From: Nitrososphaerota archaeon
GTDB taxonomy: Archaea; Thermoproteota; Nitrososphaeria_A; Caldarchaeales; JAVZCJ01
NCBI GenBank assembly: GCA_038874475.1
Contig: JAVZCJ010000002.1
Coordinates: forward strand, 200,964-264,963
Length of the DNA: 64,000 bases
Direction of reading: 5' to 3'
The translations under genes and the position numbers were made by a program. Shown piece by piece: positions 48,093 through 57,540 of this stretch; positions within the stretch are counted from its first letter, which is position 1; the number at the start of each line of letters is the position of its first letter. The notes below the pieces were generated by a model. That model had not been told where the DNA came from and did no database searches. It saw only the letters and a list, made by a program, of their open reading frames with translations.

Positions 48093-50795
48093 TCACGATC
48101 TTTTAATATGTGTATTTATTGCTTTAGCCACTTCTATTATAGTAAATGTTATCAATGCTGCAAATATTGCCATAATCCAATCTAATGTTGTTGGAAATGT
48201 TACATCAAACATAGGGTGTAAAAATGGTGCATACAACACAATTAATTGCATTAAAAATGATACGATTATAGCAATTAATAAAAATTTATTTTTAGTAAAT
48301 CCCACACTCATAATTGGACGAGTTAATGACCTACAAGTTAAAGCTATTGTAAGTTCTATTAAAATCATTGAAGTAAATAGTGTGGTTCTTGCATCTATCA
48401 AATTCTCCTCAGAAAAACTGTATAAGAAAACACTTAATAAAATAATAGTTATTAGTAGAGGTACTCCTATTAAATATGCTTTAACTTCTTTAGAAAAGAT
48501 ACTTTCTTTTGGAGATCTTGGCTTTCTTTTCATAACTTCTGGATCTGCTGGATCTACTCCAAGAGCTAGTGCAGGTAAACCATCAGTGGTTAAATTAACC
48601 CATAAAAGCTGAATAGCAGTAAGCGGTAGAGGTAAATTAAGTAAAGTAGCAAAAAGCATTGTTAATATTTCAGCAATATTACATTGAAGTAAATATGTTA
48701 AATACTTCTTAATATTATCATATATTCTCCTTCCTTCTCTTACAGCTTCAACTATTGTTGCAAAATTATCATCTGCCAAAACCATATCTGAAGCCTCTTT
48801 AGTTACTTCTGTTCCTGTTATACCCATAGCAACTCCTATGTCTGACCTTTTTAATGCAGGAGCGTCATTTATACCATCTCCAGTCATTGCAACAACATGT
48901 CCTTTCTTTTTCAATGCTTCAACTATTTTCACTTTATGTTCAGGCGAAACTCTTGCATAAATAGAAACTTCTTCAACTATTTTTTCAAATTCTTCAGAAC
49001 TTATATTGTCTAATTCAACTCCTGTTAAAACTTTTCCATGACTTTCGATCATTCCTAATTCTTTTGCAACAGCTAAAGCTGTAAGTTTATGGTCCCCAGT
49101 AATCATAACAACTTTTATTCCAGCAGATTTGCATAATTTAATAGCTTCTTTAACTTCTTCACGTGGGGGGTCAATCATACCAACTATTCCAATGAATACA
49201 AAATCTTTTTCTAAATTTTCATCATAAGAAGTGGTTTTCTCGTCTAGAAATTTATAAGCCATAGCTAGATTTCTAAGACCATCTCCAGCCATAGATTCAT
49301 TTATTTTCATCAATTCATTTTTCTCATTATTTGTTAATTCTATTTTTTCACCATTTTTTAAAATCCATTTACATTTTTCTAAGACTATTTCTGGTGCCCC
49401 CTTCATGCATGCAATAATTTTTTTATCAGGAGTATAATGTACTGTTGTCATTCTCTTTCTTTCAGAAGTAAATGGTATTTCACCTATTCTAGGATAATTC
49501 TTCAATTCCTCTTCTAAAATATTTGCTTTATAAGCAGCTACTTTTATAGCACCTTCAGTTGTATCTCCTCTAATAACCCATCTATCATTTTCTTTATCAA
49601 GAGAAGCATCATTGCACAATGCTCCAACTTTTAATAATAATTTAAGGTCTTCTTCATTTTCTAATTTAATTTTCTCATTATTATATAGAAATTCTCCTTT
49701 AGGTTCGTAACCAACGCCAGTAACATCTATAAATTTATCATTAATGTATATTTTACGTACTGTCATTTCTCCCTTAGTCATAGTTCCAGTTTTATCGGAA
49801 CAAATTATCGTTGTACATCCGAGAGTTTCTACAGCTGGAAGTTTTCTAACTATTGCATTTTGTTTAGCCATTACATACATTCCAATCGCTAAAGCGCCTG
49901 TTACAACAGCTGGTAAAGCTTCAGGAACTGCTGCAACAGCTAAGCTTACTCCCCATATAAGCATCTCAATAATTCCATATCCTCTTAAGAGACCTAATGA
50001 AGCAACAATTCCACATACGATCAAGCTTAATATTCCAAGCCATTTACCTACATGTTCCATCCTTCTTTCTAATGGAGTTTTTTCTTCTTTAACTTCTTGA
50101 ACAATCGAAGCTATTTTTCCAAATTCAGTATTCATTCCAGTAGCAGTAATAATAGCTTTTCCACGTCCATAAACAATAGTTGTACCACTAAAAACCATGT
50201 TTATTCTATCTGCAAGAGAAGTTTCTTTAGGTAAAACATCTATTCTTTTTTCTACTGGGATCGATTCACCTGTTAAAGAAGCTTCATCAACTTTTAAATT
50301 TATTGCTTCTAAAAGCCTAGCGTCTGCTGGAACTTTATCTCCTACTTTTAAAGCAATTATATCTCCTGGAACTATTTCATTAGCTTTTACAATATATTCT
50401 TTTCCATTACGTATTACTGTTGCTACTGGTGCAGCAAGTTTTTTTAACATTTCTAAAGCTTTTTCAGATCTATATTCTTCAAAGAATCCTAAAATAGCAC
50501 TAGCTATTACGATTGCTAATATAGTAACTGCATCAAGTATTTCTCCTAGTAAAAGAGATATTCCTACAGCTATTAAAAGTATTATTATTAAAAAGCTTTT
50601 AAATTGATCAATAAAAGCTAATATTAAAGGCCTTTTTTTCTCTTTAGTTATTTCATTTGGGCCATATTTAATTAAGCGTTCTTTAGCTTCTTCTAAGCTT
50701 AAACCATTTATATTGCTTCCTAAGATTTTTAAAGCTTCTTCTCCACTTATAGCATGCCAATTAATTTTTTCAATAGTTCCCTCGTTCAAACCCAT
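48093..50795 (-). CDS. P2A-type cation-transporting ATPase (Ca2+-ATPase-like)
   Basis: 900 residues. N-terminal cation-ATPase domain (HAISGEEALKILGSNINGLSLEEAKERLIKYGPNEI), actuator TGES (175-178), phosphorylation motif SDKTGTMT (D334), and hinge MTGDGINDAPALKRSDIGVAMG. TM4 has AAVPEALPA (E292), TM5 LLQCNIAEIL (Asn, Glu) and TM6 NLTTDGLPALALG (Asn, Asp), the residues that bind Ca2+ in SERCA-type pumps. PEALP instead of PEGLP is a conservative change. A proton or Na+ coupled variant is possible. Faces inward at the N-terminus with about ten helices. Confidence 0.92.
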   Translation of the reverse strand: MGLNEGTIEKINWHAISGEEALKILGSNINGLSLEEAKERLIKYGPNEITKEKKRPLILAFIDQFKSFLIIILLIAVGISLLLGEILDAVTILAIVIASAILGFFEEYRSEKALEMLKKLAAPVATVIRNGKEYIVKANEIVPGDIIALKVGDKVPADARLLEAINLKVDEASLTGESIPVEKRIDVLPKETSLADRINMVFSGTTIVYGRGKAIITATGMNTEFGKIASIVQEVKEEKTPLERRMEHVGKWLGILSLIVCGIVASLGLLRGYGIIEMLIWGVSLAVAAVPEALPAVVTGALAIGMYVMAKQNAIVRKLPAVETLGCTTIICSDKTGTMTKGEMTVRKIYINDKFIDVTGVGYEPKGEFLYNNEKIKLENEEDLKLLLKVGALCNDASLDKENDRWVIRGDTTEGAIKVAAYKANILEEELKNYPRIGEIPFTSERKRMTTVHYTPDKKIIACMKGAPEIVLEKCKWILKNGEKIELTNNEKNELMKINESMAGDGLRNLAMAYKFLDEKTTSYDENLEKDFVFIGIVGMIDPPREEVKEAIKLCKSAGIKVVMITGDHKLTALAVAKELGMIESHGKVLTGVELDNISSEEFEKIVEEVSIYARVSPEHKVKIVEALKKKGHVVAMTGDGINDAPALKRSDIGVAMGITGTEVTKEASDMVLADDNFATIVEAVREGRRIYDNIKKYLTYLLQCNIAEILTMLFATLLNLPLPLTAIQLLWVNLTTDGLPALALGVDPADPEVMKRKPRSPKESIFSKEVKAYLIGVPLLITIILLSVFLYSFSEENLIDARTTLFTSMILIELTIALTCRSLTRPIMSVGFTKNKFLLIAIIVSFLMQLIVLYAPFLHPMFDVTFPTTLDWIMAIFAALITFTIIEVAKAINTHIKRS

Positions 50796-51014
50796 AAAAT
50801 TTCTCTTAATTAAAAAATAATAAGGTTTTTCATGTTAAAAACAACTAAACTTGCTATTCTAATCTTAGCTTTTATACTTATAAGTTAGGAAATAAACTAT
50901 TTAATCATTTATTCATTTTTATAGAATTAGTTAAATTGTTAGCTAAGAATTTAATTTAAAAATAAAAATTTAAATACGCTCATGAAAATGATATATGTGT
51001 GGTGTAAAGAATGA

Positions 51015-51566
51015 GTGACCCCTTCAACACGAGAAGAACATATGAGCAAGACTGAAATTGCAAAGAAAACATCAACAACCATGGTAAAGATAGTTTTCTA
51101 TATAGTGCTTTATGTTGTTATTGCAGCAGTTGTTCAATGGCTTTTTACTAGTTTTCTATTACAATATGGAATAAACATTGCGGATTATATGGCATATGTA
51201 CAGATATTGCTTGCCATAGCCTTTGGATATCTGATTGTTAGCGGTGTTGTAACATTTTTCTACTGGTCTATGAGAACAAAATATGATCATTCTACAGCAG
51301 CTGCCATTAGAAATATTGTGAAAATTATAGGTATTGTCATAGGCTTTGCTTCTCAACAAGTGTTAGGACAAGCAGTTTCAGGATTATTCCTATTGACATC
51401 AAGACCATTTAGAATTGGTGATGTAGTCTCTTTAGCTGGAGAAGATGGTATTGTAGATGATGTTGCAACATTATTTACAATTGTAATAAAGGCTGATGGT
51501 ACGAAAGTATTGATACCAAATAATTCTATTATAGGAAACAAAATCTATCTAAAGCCAAAAAGTTAG
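51015..51566 (+). CDS. Short MscS-like mechanosensitive channel
   Basis: 183 residues. Three transmembrane helices (about 25-48, 57-83, 92-120) and the MscS pore/beta region: GQAVSGLFLLTSRPFRIGDVVSLAGEDGIVDDVATLFTIVIKADGTKVLIPNNSII. The chain stops right after the beta domain, without the C-terminal alpha/beta vestibule of MscS. The start may be ATG at 51042 instead of GTG at 51015. A T8 run after CCCCC follows 80 nt downstream, a likely terminator. It is unclear whether this is a natural minimal channel or a truncation. Confidence 0.8.
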   Translation: MTPSTREEHMSKTEIAKKTSTTMVKIVFYIVLYVVIAAVVQWLFTSFLLQYGINIADYMAYVQILLAIAFGYLIVSGVVTFFYWSMRTKYDHSTAAAIRNIVKIIGIVIGFASQQVLGQAVSGLFLLTSRPFRIGDVVSLAGEDGIVDDVATLFTIVIKADGTKVLIPNNSIIGNKIYLKPKS

Positions 51567-51648
51567 ATAGTTAAAAGTCTTACGAAAAACATTAAAAATA
51601 TCTAATAAGCTTAAGATTAAATCAATTTAATTTCACCCAAAAACCCCC

Positions 51649-51656
51649 TTTTTTTT
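51649..51656 (+). terminator. Oligo-T terminator after the MscS-like gene
   Basis: Eight Ts after AAAACCCCC, 83 nt past the stop codon. Confidence 0.5.
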
Positions 51657-51807
51657 AAAAAATTTTAGGCTGTAAGTTTTTAATGTTTTAATTTCAGATA
51701 AGGATAAAGAAGAAGTAAAAAATAGATTCGGAGTTAAAAATTAAAAAAATAAATACTTCTTCGAAGGATATTTTTGTAAGTGATAGTCTACGTCTAAATA
51801 TAAAAAA

Positions 51808-52029
51808 ATGAAAAAAGATTATAGTGTTTTTACACATCGTCATTGTTTAATATGTGGAATTTCTATACCTCCTGATAAAAATTTTTGTAGTGAGAAATGT
51901 GAAAAAGAATATGAAAAAAATGTGAAAAGAAGAAGAACAATGAATATACTTCTAGTCCTAATGTTTATAATATATTTTATTATATTTCTAGTAATTATTC
52001 CAATGTTTTCAAAACCTGCTTCTCAATAA
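51808..52029 (+). CDS. DUF2116 zinc-ribbon membrane protein
   Basis: 73 residues. N-terminal zinc ribbon HRHCLICGISIPPDKNFCSEKCEKEYEKN (CxxC...CxxxC) followed by a basic stretch (KRRRT) and a single transmembrane helix (ILLVLMFIIYFIIFLVIIPM). Such small archaeal proteins (DUF2116) are of unknown role. Confidence 0.85.
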   Translation: MKKDYSVFTHRHCLICGISIPPDKNFCSEKCEKEYEKNVKRRRTMNILLVLMFIIYFIIFLVIIPMFSKPASQ

Positions 52030-52083
52030 CTGAAAAATCGAAAACATTATATTCTTTTAAAAAATATTTTAAAATGAATAAAA

Positions 52084-52455
52084 ATGATTGAAAAAATTAG
52101 GTTTATAAAAAAAGAAGAAGAAAAAGATGTTTTTCATAAAGTTTGCAGCGATATATTAAGAGCATTAACTATTCTCTATGGAAGTGCTTGGCAAAGTGAT
52201 TTAGAATCTGTTCTTTTAGCTCTATGGCAATTGAGAAATATAGAATTAGATAAATTACCTGAATTTGAGAAAAATATTGAAAAAGCTATAAAATATTTGA
52301 ATGAAGAAGGGATTATAAAATCTCAAGAAAGAATGAAAGGAGATCTTTCAGGAGGGCCTATAAGAGAAACTTTTCATACAGTACAAAATATATCTTATCT
52401 TTTAATGGTTTATAGCGGAGATAAAGAAGTATTAAATTATAGAAAACAATTATAA
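52084..52455 (+). CDS. Hypothetical helical protein
   Basis: 123 residues. Mostly helical: DVFHKVCSDILRALTILYGSAWQSDLESVLLALWQLRNIEL, then FEKNIEKAIKYLNEEGIIKSQERMK, which has the shape of a winged-helix recognition region. The tail includes FHTVQNISYLLMVYSGDKEVLNY. I do not recognise the family. It converges on the DUF72 gene with a 2-nt gap. Confidence 0.55.
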   Translation: MIEKIRFIKKEEEKDVFHKVCSDILRALTILYGSAWQSDLESVLLALWQLRNIELDKLPEFEKNIEKAIKYLNEEGIIKSQERMKGDLSGGPIRETFHTVQNISYLLMVYSGDKEVLNYRKQL

Positions 52456-52457
52456 AA

Positions 52458-53162
52458 TTAAAAATATTTTTCTACTTTCTCTATTAATTTCATTAAATAT
52501 TTTCCATTAGGTAGCATGCCATGATTATTATTTAAATAAATATATTTCTTTTCAGCATTAGCTTCATAAACTAACTTAAATATTTCTTCTATTTCTTCAT
52601 TAGTATAAGTATAAGAATACCATTCTTCTTTTCCATGAAGTCTAAGATAAACTACATTGTTTAAAGAAACTATTTCTTCAGGCATATTAGGTGCACTAAT
52701 TGAACAAAATACTGCTCCAATTTTTTCGCATATTTCTTTATTTTTCCACCATAATGGATGACGAAATTCTAATACAGCTTTATTTCCAATATTTATTTCA
52801 TTAAAAAATTTTTCTATTTTTTCGAAATTTATTTTTGATGGAATAAAATTTTCAGGAAATTGGAAAAGCCAAAAACATATTTTAGATTCTAAATCTCTAA
52901 AACAAGATTTGAATCTAATCCATAAATCATATGCTTTTCCACTTAATCTGGCATAATGAGTTATAGACCTATGAACTTTTATACTAAAATCGAAATATTC
53001 TGGAGAATCTTTCCAAGCATTAATCATATATCTTGTTGGAAATCTATAAAAAGTAGAATTTATTTCAACTGTTTTAAATCCTTGATTAATATACCATTTA
53101 AACGGAGTTGGAATACCTTTATTCCAAAAATAACTATAACCTGATGTGCCTACTTTAATCAA
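52458..53162 (-). CDS. DUF72 (YecE-like) TIM-barrel protein
   Basis: 234 residues. DUF72 signature: VGTSGYSYFWNKGIPTPFKWYINQGFKTVEINSTFYRFPT, FDFSIKVHRSITHYARL, FWLFQFPENF, AVLEFRHPLWW, and VVYLRLHGKEEWYSYTYTNEEIEEI near the end. Function is unknown; members resemble endonuclease IV-like barrels. Confidence 0.92.
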   Translation of the reverse strand: MIKVGTSGYSYFWNKGIPTPFKWYINQGFKTVEINSTFYRFPTRYMINAWKDSPEYFDFSIKVHRSITHYARLSGKAYDLWIRFKSCFRDLESKICFWLFQFPENFIPSKINFEKIEKFFNEINIGNKAVLEFRHPLWWKNKEICEKIGAVFCSISAPNMPEEIVSLNNVVYLRLHGKEEWYSYTYTNEEIEEIFKLVYEANAEKKYIYLNNNHGMLPNGKYLMKLIEKVEKYF

Positions 53163-53279
53163 TTTTTCTCTATTTTTAGTTTCACTTTAAATATATTAAA
53201 CTTTTTTAAATATGAAAAGCATTAATAACTATTAAAAAGCTTCTAAAAAATAGATTGATTTTTAATTCACTCTTTTTAA

Positions 53280-54521
53280 CTATGGCCATACTCCTAAATC
53301 TTTTAATGCATCTGCTACTCTCTTTACTGCAATCATCATTGCAGCTTCTCTCATACTTATATTTCTATTCTTTGAAAAATCATAAACATCTTTAAAAGAT
53401 TTTACCATTCTTTCTTCTAATCTTTTATTTACTTCTTCTAAGCTCCAATGTTCTCTATGAATATTTTGTATCCATTCTAAATAGCTTACTGTTACTCCTC
53501 CTGCATTTGCTAATATATCTGGAATGAGAAAAATCTTTTTCTCTTCAAAAATTTTATCTGCTTCAGGAGTTGTTGGACCATTTGCTCCTTCTACAATTAT
53601 TTTTGCTTTTACATCATTTGCATTTTCTTTTGTTAATTGATTTTCAATTGCAGCAGGTATTAATATATCACATTCAATTTTTAATATTTCTTCATTTGTT
53701 ACATCTTTAGAATTTTCATATCCAATAACTTTTCCATTTTTATCTTTATATTCCATAACTTTATATGGATTTAATCCATTTTTATTGTATATCCCTCCTT
53801 TAGAATCGCTTATTGCTACTATTTTAAAACCCATATCATAAAGTATAATGGCAGCATAATATCCAACTTTTCCAAATCCTTGAATTGCAATAGAATGATT
53901 TTTCAGATTTAATATTTTTAAAGCTTCTCTTGTGCATATTGCTACTCCTCTTCCAGTTGCTTCTAACCTTCCTTCAGAACCCCACACACTAAGAGGCTTA
54001 CCTGTAACAACTTCAGGAATTAAGTATCCATGCAATTGGCTATATGTATCCATTATCCATGCCATTTCTCTAGGTCCAGTACCTATATCTGGTGCAGGAA
54101 CATCTCTAAATGGTCCAATAACATCTGCTATCATTGCAGTATATCTTCTTGTTAACCTTTCAATTTCATTTATTGACATTTCTCTTGGATCACATATCAC
54201 TCCTCCTTTTGCACCTCCATATGGAATATCTACAACTGCACTTTTCCATGTCATTATCATAGCTAAAGCTTTTATTTCATCTAATGTTACATCTGGATGA
54301 TATCTTATCCCTCCTTTATATGGTCCTCTTGCATCAATATGCTGTATTCTATAACCTTTGAAAACTTTTATTGTTCCATCATCCATTCTAATTGGAATTG
54401 ATACTTCAAGAGTTCTTTTAGGATGCTTAAGAAATTCTATAACATTTTTATCTAAATTTAAAATTTCTCCAATGTATTCCAATTGCTTAATTGTATTTTC
54501 TAATAAAGATTGAGAAGACAT
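53280..54521 (-). CDS. gdhA: Glutamate dehydrogenase
   Basis: 413 residues, hexameric archaeal GDH length. Catalytic Lys in VDIPYGGAKGGVICDPREMS, RYTAMIADVIGPFRDVPAPDIGTGPREMAWIMDTY, and the Rossmann IAIQGFGKVGYYAAIIL. VEGANGPTTPEADKIFEEKKIFLIPDILANAGGVTVSYLEWIQN closes the active site. It interconverts glutamate with 2-oxoglutarate and ammonia and yields reduced NAD(P) during peptide or amino acid use. Its promoter (AAGCTTTATATG, minus strand) lies about 30 nt upstream. Confidence 0.95.
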   Translation of the reverse strand: MSSQSLLENTIKQLEYIGEILNLDKNVIEFLKHPKRTLEVSIPIRMDDGTIKVFKGYRIQHIDARGPYKGGIRYHPDVTLDEIKALAMIMTWKSAVVDIPYGGAKGGVICDPREMSINEIERLTRRYTAMIADVIGPFRDVPAPDIGTGPREMAWIMDTYSQLHGYLIPEVVTGKPLSVWGSEGRLEATGRGVAICTREALKILNLKNHSIAIQGFGKVGYYAAIILYDMGFKIVAISDSKGGIYNKNGLNPYKVMEYKDKNGKVIGYENSKDVTNEEILKIECDILIPAAIENQLTKENANDVKAKIIVEGANGPTTPEADKIFEEKKIFLIPDILANAGGVTVSYLEWIQNIHREHWSLEEVNKRLEERMVKSFKDVYDFSKNRNISMREAAMMIAVKRVADALKDLGVWP

Positions 54522-54548
54522 GTATTATCAATTTTAATAATTTATGCT

Positions 54549-54560
54549 CATATAAAGCTT
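54549..54560 (-). promoter_or_regulatory. BRE/TATA promoter of gdhA
   Basis: AAGCTTTATATG on the minus strand, preceded by an A-rich stretch. It is about 28-39 nt upstream of the start codon, suggesting a very short leader. Confidence 0.55.
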
Positions 54561-54599
54561 TTTTATTATAAATATCAATAGTTTAGAAGAAAAATTTAA

Positions 54600-54902
54600 A
54601 AAGTTTGTAGAAAAAACAAATAAAATGAGTCCATATAAAACATACTTTTTGACTCGCAAAAAAGATACTTTAGTAAACTAAAATTTTGTCGTTATCCTTT
54701 TTTTAAAAAATGGCTTTAAAACACCTTTATCTTCAAATAAATTGCCAGTAGATTCCATAACAACATAGTCTTTTTTGAAATCTTAAAAGTGAAAAACTTA
54801 TTCCTTTAATTCCATTGCTAAGGTTAAATTCTTTAATCAACATTCATCAATAATTGCAACTTCACATTTCTTCTTACTTTAATCCAAACCTGCATACTTC
54901 AT
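54600..54902 (-). pseudogene. Relic of an IS110-family transposase
   Basis: Read leftwards from ATG at 54902, the frame gives MKYAGLD, stop, SKKKCEVAIIDE, stop, then LKNLTLAMELKE, and further on FKKDYVVMESTGNLFEDKGVLKP. YAGLDxSKKKxxVAIID and DYVVMESTG are hallmark segments of the DEDD (RuvC-like) domain of IS110 transposases. At least four in-frame stops interrupt it. The second half (Tnp_20 domain with the catalytic Ser) is not recognisable. It is an old, inactive insertion of an element class that uses bridge RNA. Confidence 0.8.
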
Positions 54903-55025
54903 ATACTCATTTAGCAAAAAGTCCAAATCTTTAGCAGCCTATACTAATCCAGTCAAAGCAATTTTAGTAAAATAACTAGAGATATATTTATATAGTAAAA
55001 AATTAAAAATATTCTAGGAAATGAA

Positions 55026-55754
55026 TTGAGTTTAAAAGAAGATTTTTTATCATTATTAGAAAAAGATAAAGAATTTCGTTATGCAGTTGCAGGATATTTA
55101 GGATTAGAAGAAATACTTAAAAGACTTGATAGGCATGAAGAAGAGTTAATAAAAATAAGTAAGGAAATAGCTGGTTTAAGGGAAGAACAAATAAAATTAA
55201 GAGAAGAACAAGCTAGTTTAAGAAGAGAGCAAATAAAAATGAGAGAAGATTTCAATAAAATGCTTGAAGTAATAAAAAATCTCCAAAACACATATTATGA
55301 ATTAAGAAAAGGGCAGAAAAGGTTAGAAGAAATCTATGAATCATTTAGAGCCTCTATGTTATATGGATTTAGTGAAGTAAGTAAGTTTGCAGACATATCA
55401 TTTGAAGAATTCGTTAGAAAATTTCTTTCAGAATATTTAAGAAAATTAAAAATACTTCCAGAAGAAGAAAGTTTAAAGAAAGCTATTGTAGATAAAGAGG
55501 AAATAAATATGTTTTTTGAAAACCCTCTTATTGTTGGTGAAATAACATCATATGCTGAAGATATTAAAGAAATTGAAAAATTAATAAGAAAAATAGAAGT
55601 TGTGAGAAAGAAATATAACAAAGAACCTATGAAGTTTCTTATAATATTAACAGTTCCTAATAAAAGTTTAGCTGAAAATTTAGAGAAAATAGCAAAAGAA
55701 AATGAAATAGAAATTATAATAGGAAAAATTTCTGAAAAATATGAAAATAGTTAA
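55026..55754 (+). CDS. Coiled-coil PD-(D/E)XK-like protein (DUF3782 type)
   Basis: 242 residues. Residues about 30-110 form a long coiled coil with the repeated REEQIKLREEQASLRREQIK. The C-terminal half has a PD-(D/E)XK-like core: FEEFVRKFLSEYL, DKEEINMFFENPLIVGEITSYAEDIKEIEKLIRKIEVVRKKY, and FLIILTVPN. The expected ExK pair is GEIT here, so nuclease activity is doubtful. Such archaeal proteins are often multi-copy. TTG start at 55026 with TAGGA about 7 nt upstream. It lies directly beside the IS110 relic. Confidence 0.78.
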   Translation: MSLKEDFLSLLEKDKEFRYAVAGYLGLEEILKRLDRHEEELIKISKEIAGLREEQIKLREEQASLRREQIKMREDFNKMLEVIKNLQNTYYELRKGQKRLEEIYESFRASMLYGFSEVSKFADISFEEFVRKFLSEYLRKLKILPEEESLKKAIVDKEEINMFFENPLIVGEITSYAEDIKEIEKLIRKIEVVRKKYNKEPMKFLIILTVPNKSLAENLEKIAKENEIEIIIGKISEKYENS

Positions 55755-55794
55755 TTTTTATTTTCTTATTATTTGTAATATCATATACTTTTCA

Positions 55795-56796
55795 TCATTT
55801 ACTAGAGTAAATTTCCGGATTCACAATATACAATGGTCTTTTACCTTTTAATACTCTTAAAACATCCTCTGCTATTGTTACAGCTGCATCTATAAAGAAT
55901 TCTTCAGTATGAGCAGACATATGTGGACTTAATATAACATTATCAAATTCAATCAATGGATTATCTTTTGATATAGGCTCTTTTTCAAAAACATCTAATG
56001 CAGCTCCAGCAATCCATCCTTCTTTTAATGCTTTAATTAGAGCCTCCTCATCGATTACTTTTCCTCTAGAAGTATTTATTAAATATGCTGTTTTTTTCAT
56101 TAATCTTAATTCTTTTTCTCCAATTAATTTTTCAGTAGATTTTGTTAAAGGAACATTTAATGAAACAAAGTCAGATTCTTTCAATAAATCTTCTAATTCT
56201 CTATAGCTTATATCTAATAATTTTTCTATATCCGTTCTTCTGTATACATCATAATAAATAATTTTCATTCCAAGACATTTTGCATATTTTGCTACTAAAG
56301 CCCCTATTCTTCCTAAACCAATTATTCCTAAAGTTTTTCCTTTAATGTTTCTCCCAATATATTTATGTCTTACTTCCCATCCAATCCATGTGGGTTTTCG
56401 TAAAGCTTTATCTGCTATAATAATATTTTTTGATAAAGCAATAATAAAACCTACTGCATGTTCAGCTACAGGCTCGCAAGGAGCTTCAGGAGTGTATACT
56501 ACTGGTATGCCTCTTTCAGTAGCAGCTTTAATATCTATATTATCGTATCCCACCCCATGTCTACCTATAACTTTAAGATTTTTAGCATTTTCTATAATTT
56601 TTCTAGTTATTCTTGGAAGCCTTGTAATAATAGCATCAACATCTTTAACATATTTCATTATTTCATCTTCAGAAACATCTTCAGAAAAATTCTTTACTTC
56701 AATAATACATTCTTTAGAAAGTATATTTAAACCAGTATCATGTATTGGTTGAGTTAAAAATACTTTATACTTCCTATTCATAATATTCATTAACAA
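55795..56796 (-). CDS. D-2-hydroxyacid dehydrogenase (SerA/glyoxylate-reductase-like)
   Basis: 333 residues. NAD-binding Rossmann motif LGIIGLGRIGALVAKYA, the YTPEAPCEPVAEHAVGFIIAL substrate/active region, TSRGKVIDEEALIKALKEGWIAGAALDVFEKEP, and LSPHMSAHTEEFF with the catalytic His. Arg and Glu of the triad are in place (INTSRGK; DVFEKEP). It could be phosphoglycerate dehydrogenase, feeding serine to SerK/CysK, or a glyoxylate/hydroxypyruvate reductase. It lacks the C-terminal ACT domain of bacterial SerA. Confidence 0.88.
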   Translation of the reverse strand: MLMNIMNRKYKVFLTQPIHDTGLNILSKECIIEVKNFSEDVSEDEIMKYVKDVDAIITRLPRITRKIIENAKNLKVIGRHGVGYDNIDIKAATERGIPVVYTPEAPCEPVAEHAVGFIIALSKNIIIADKALRKPTWIGWEVRHKYIGRNIKGKTLGIIGLGRIGALVAKYAKCLGMKIIYYDVYRRTDIEKLLDISYRELEDLLKESDFVSLNVPLTKSTEKLIGEKELRLMKKTAYLINTSRGKVIDEEALIKALKEGWIAGAALDVFEKEPISKDNPLIEFDNVILSPHMSAHTEEFFIDAAVTIAEDVLRVLKGKRPLYIVNPEIYSSK

Positions 56797-56962
56797 ATTT
56801 TTTTATTTATATTTTTTTATTTATGAAGAAAAATTAATTAAAAATAATTTTTTTATTTAAATGAGCTATAAATTAATTTGAGTAAAAATATAATTAAAAT
56901 TTTCATAATAATGGAAAGATAATTAATGACTTTTTTAAGGTAATTAACTTTAAGAATTTATT

Positions 56963-57412
56963 TTAAAGTTTTTTCTCCATTAAAAATGCATCGCATCCAT
57001 CGCTATAATAATTTTTTAGAATTCTGACTTTCTTAAATCCATTTTTCTCATAAAGTGATATTGCTTCATAATTGTCGATACGAACTTGTAAATTAATTAA
57101 AGAAACACTTCTGGATTTAAAGTATTCTATTATCGAATTAAGAAGCTTTTTTCCAATGCCTTTTCTTCTATAATCTTTTTTTACAGCTATGGAAACTATT
57201 GTTCCTACATTTTTTTCTGCAATTCCTATAACATATCCAACTATTTGGTCATTTATTTTAGCTATTAAAAATCCATTTGAATATTTTATTAAATAACCTA
57301 CGAATATTGGAAATGGATAAGGATGATCAAAACTCTCCAACTCTATTTCATAAACTTTTCTTAAATCTTTAAAACTGCATTTATGAATCTTAATTTCTTC
57401 CTTAATATTCAA
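56963..57412 (-). CDS. GNAT N-acetyltransferase (RimI-like)
   Basis: 149 residues. Acetyl-CoA-binding motif A is VSIAVKKDYRRKGIGKKLLNSIIEYFKSRSVSLINLQVRIDNYEAISLYEKNGFKKVRILKNYY. This matches the RimI/archaeal Ard1-type protein N-acetyltransferases. FLIAKINDQIVGYVIGI is the central sheet. The target could be protein N-termini. Confidence 0.85.
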   Translation of the reverse strand: MNIKEEIKIHKCSFKDLRKVYEIELESFDHPYPFPIFVGYLIKYSNGFLIAKINDQIVGYVIGIAEKNVGTIVSIAVKKDYRRKGIGKKLLNSIIEYFKSRSVSLINLQVRIDNYEAISLYEKNGFKKVRILKNYYSDGCDAFLMEKKL

Positions 57413-57540
57413 TTTAGGAATAATAACTAATTATTATTCTCATATAAAAAGTTATTCATTCTTAAGAAATAAATAAAATAAATTGAATGATTAATAAGAT
57501 ATCTTAATCTTTTAATTTATGCTACAATTTAAAAAGCTAC

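Noticed and set aside
51668-51745. Displaced C-terminus of the MscS-like channel
   Set aside because: A short frame (ISDKDKEEVKNRFGVKN) is open here but has no MscS character; probably chance or an unrelated relic.
54700-54905. Regulatory RNA or leader of the coiled-coil gene
   Set aside because: The lower strand translates to IS110 transposase segments interrupted by stops, which explains the conservation.
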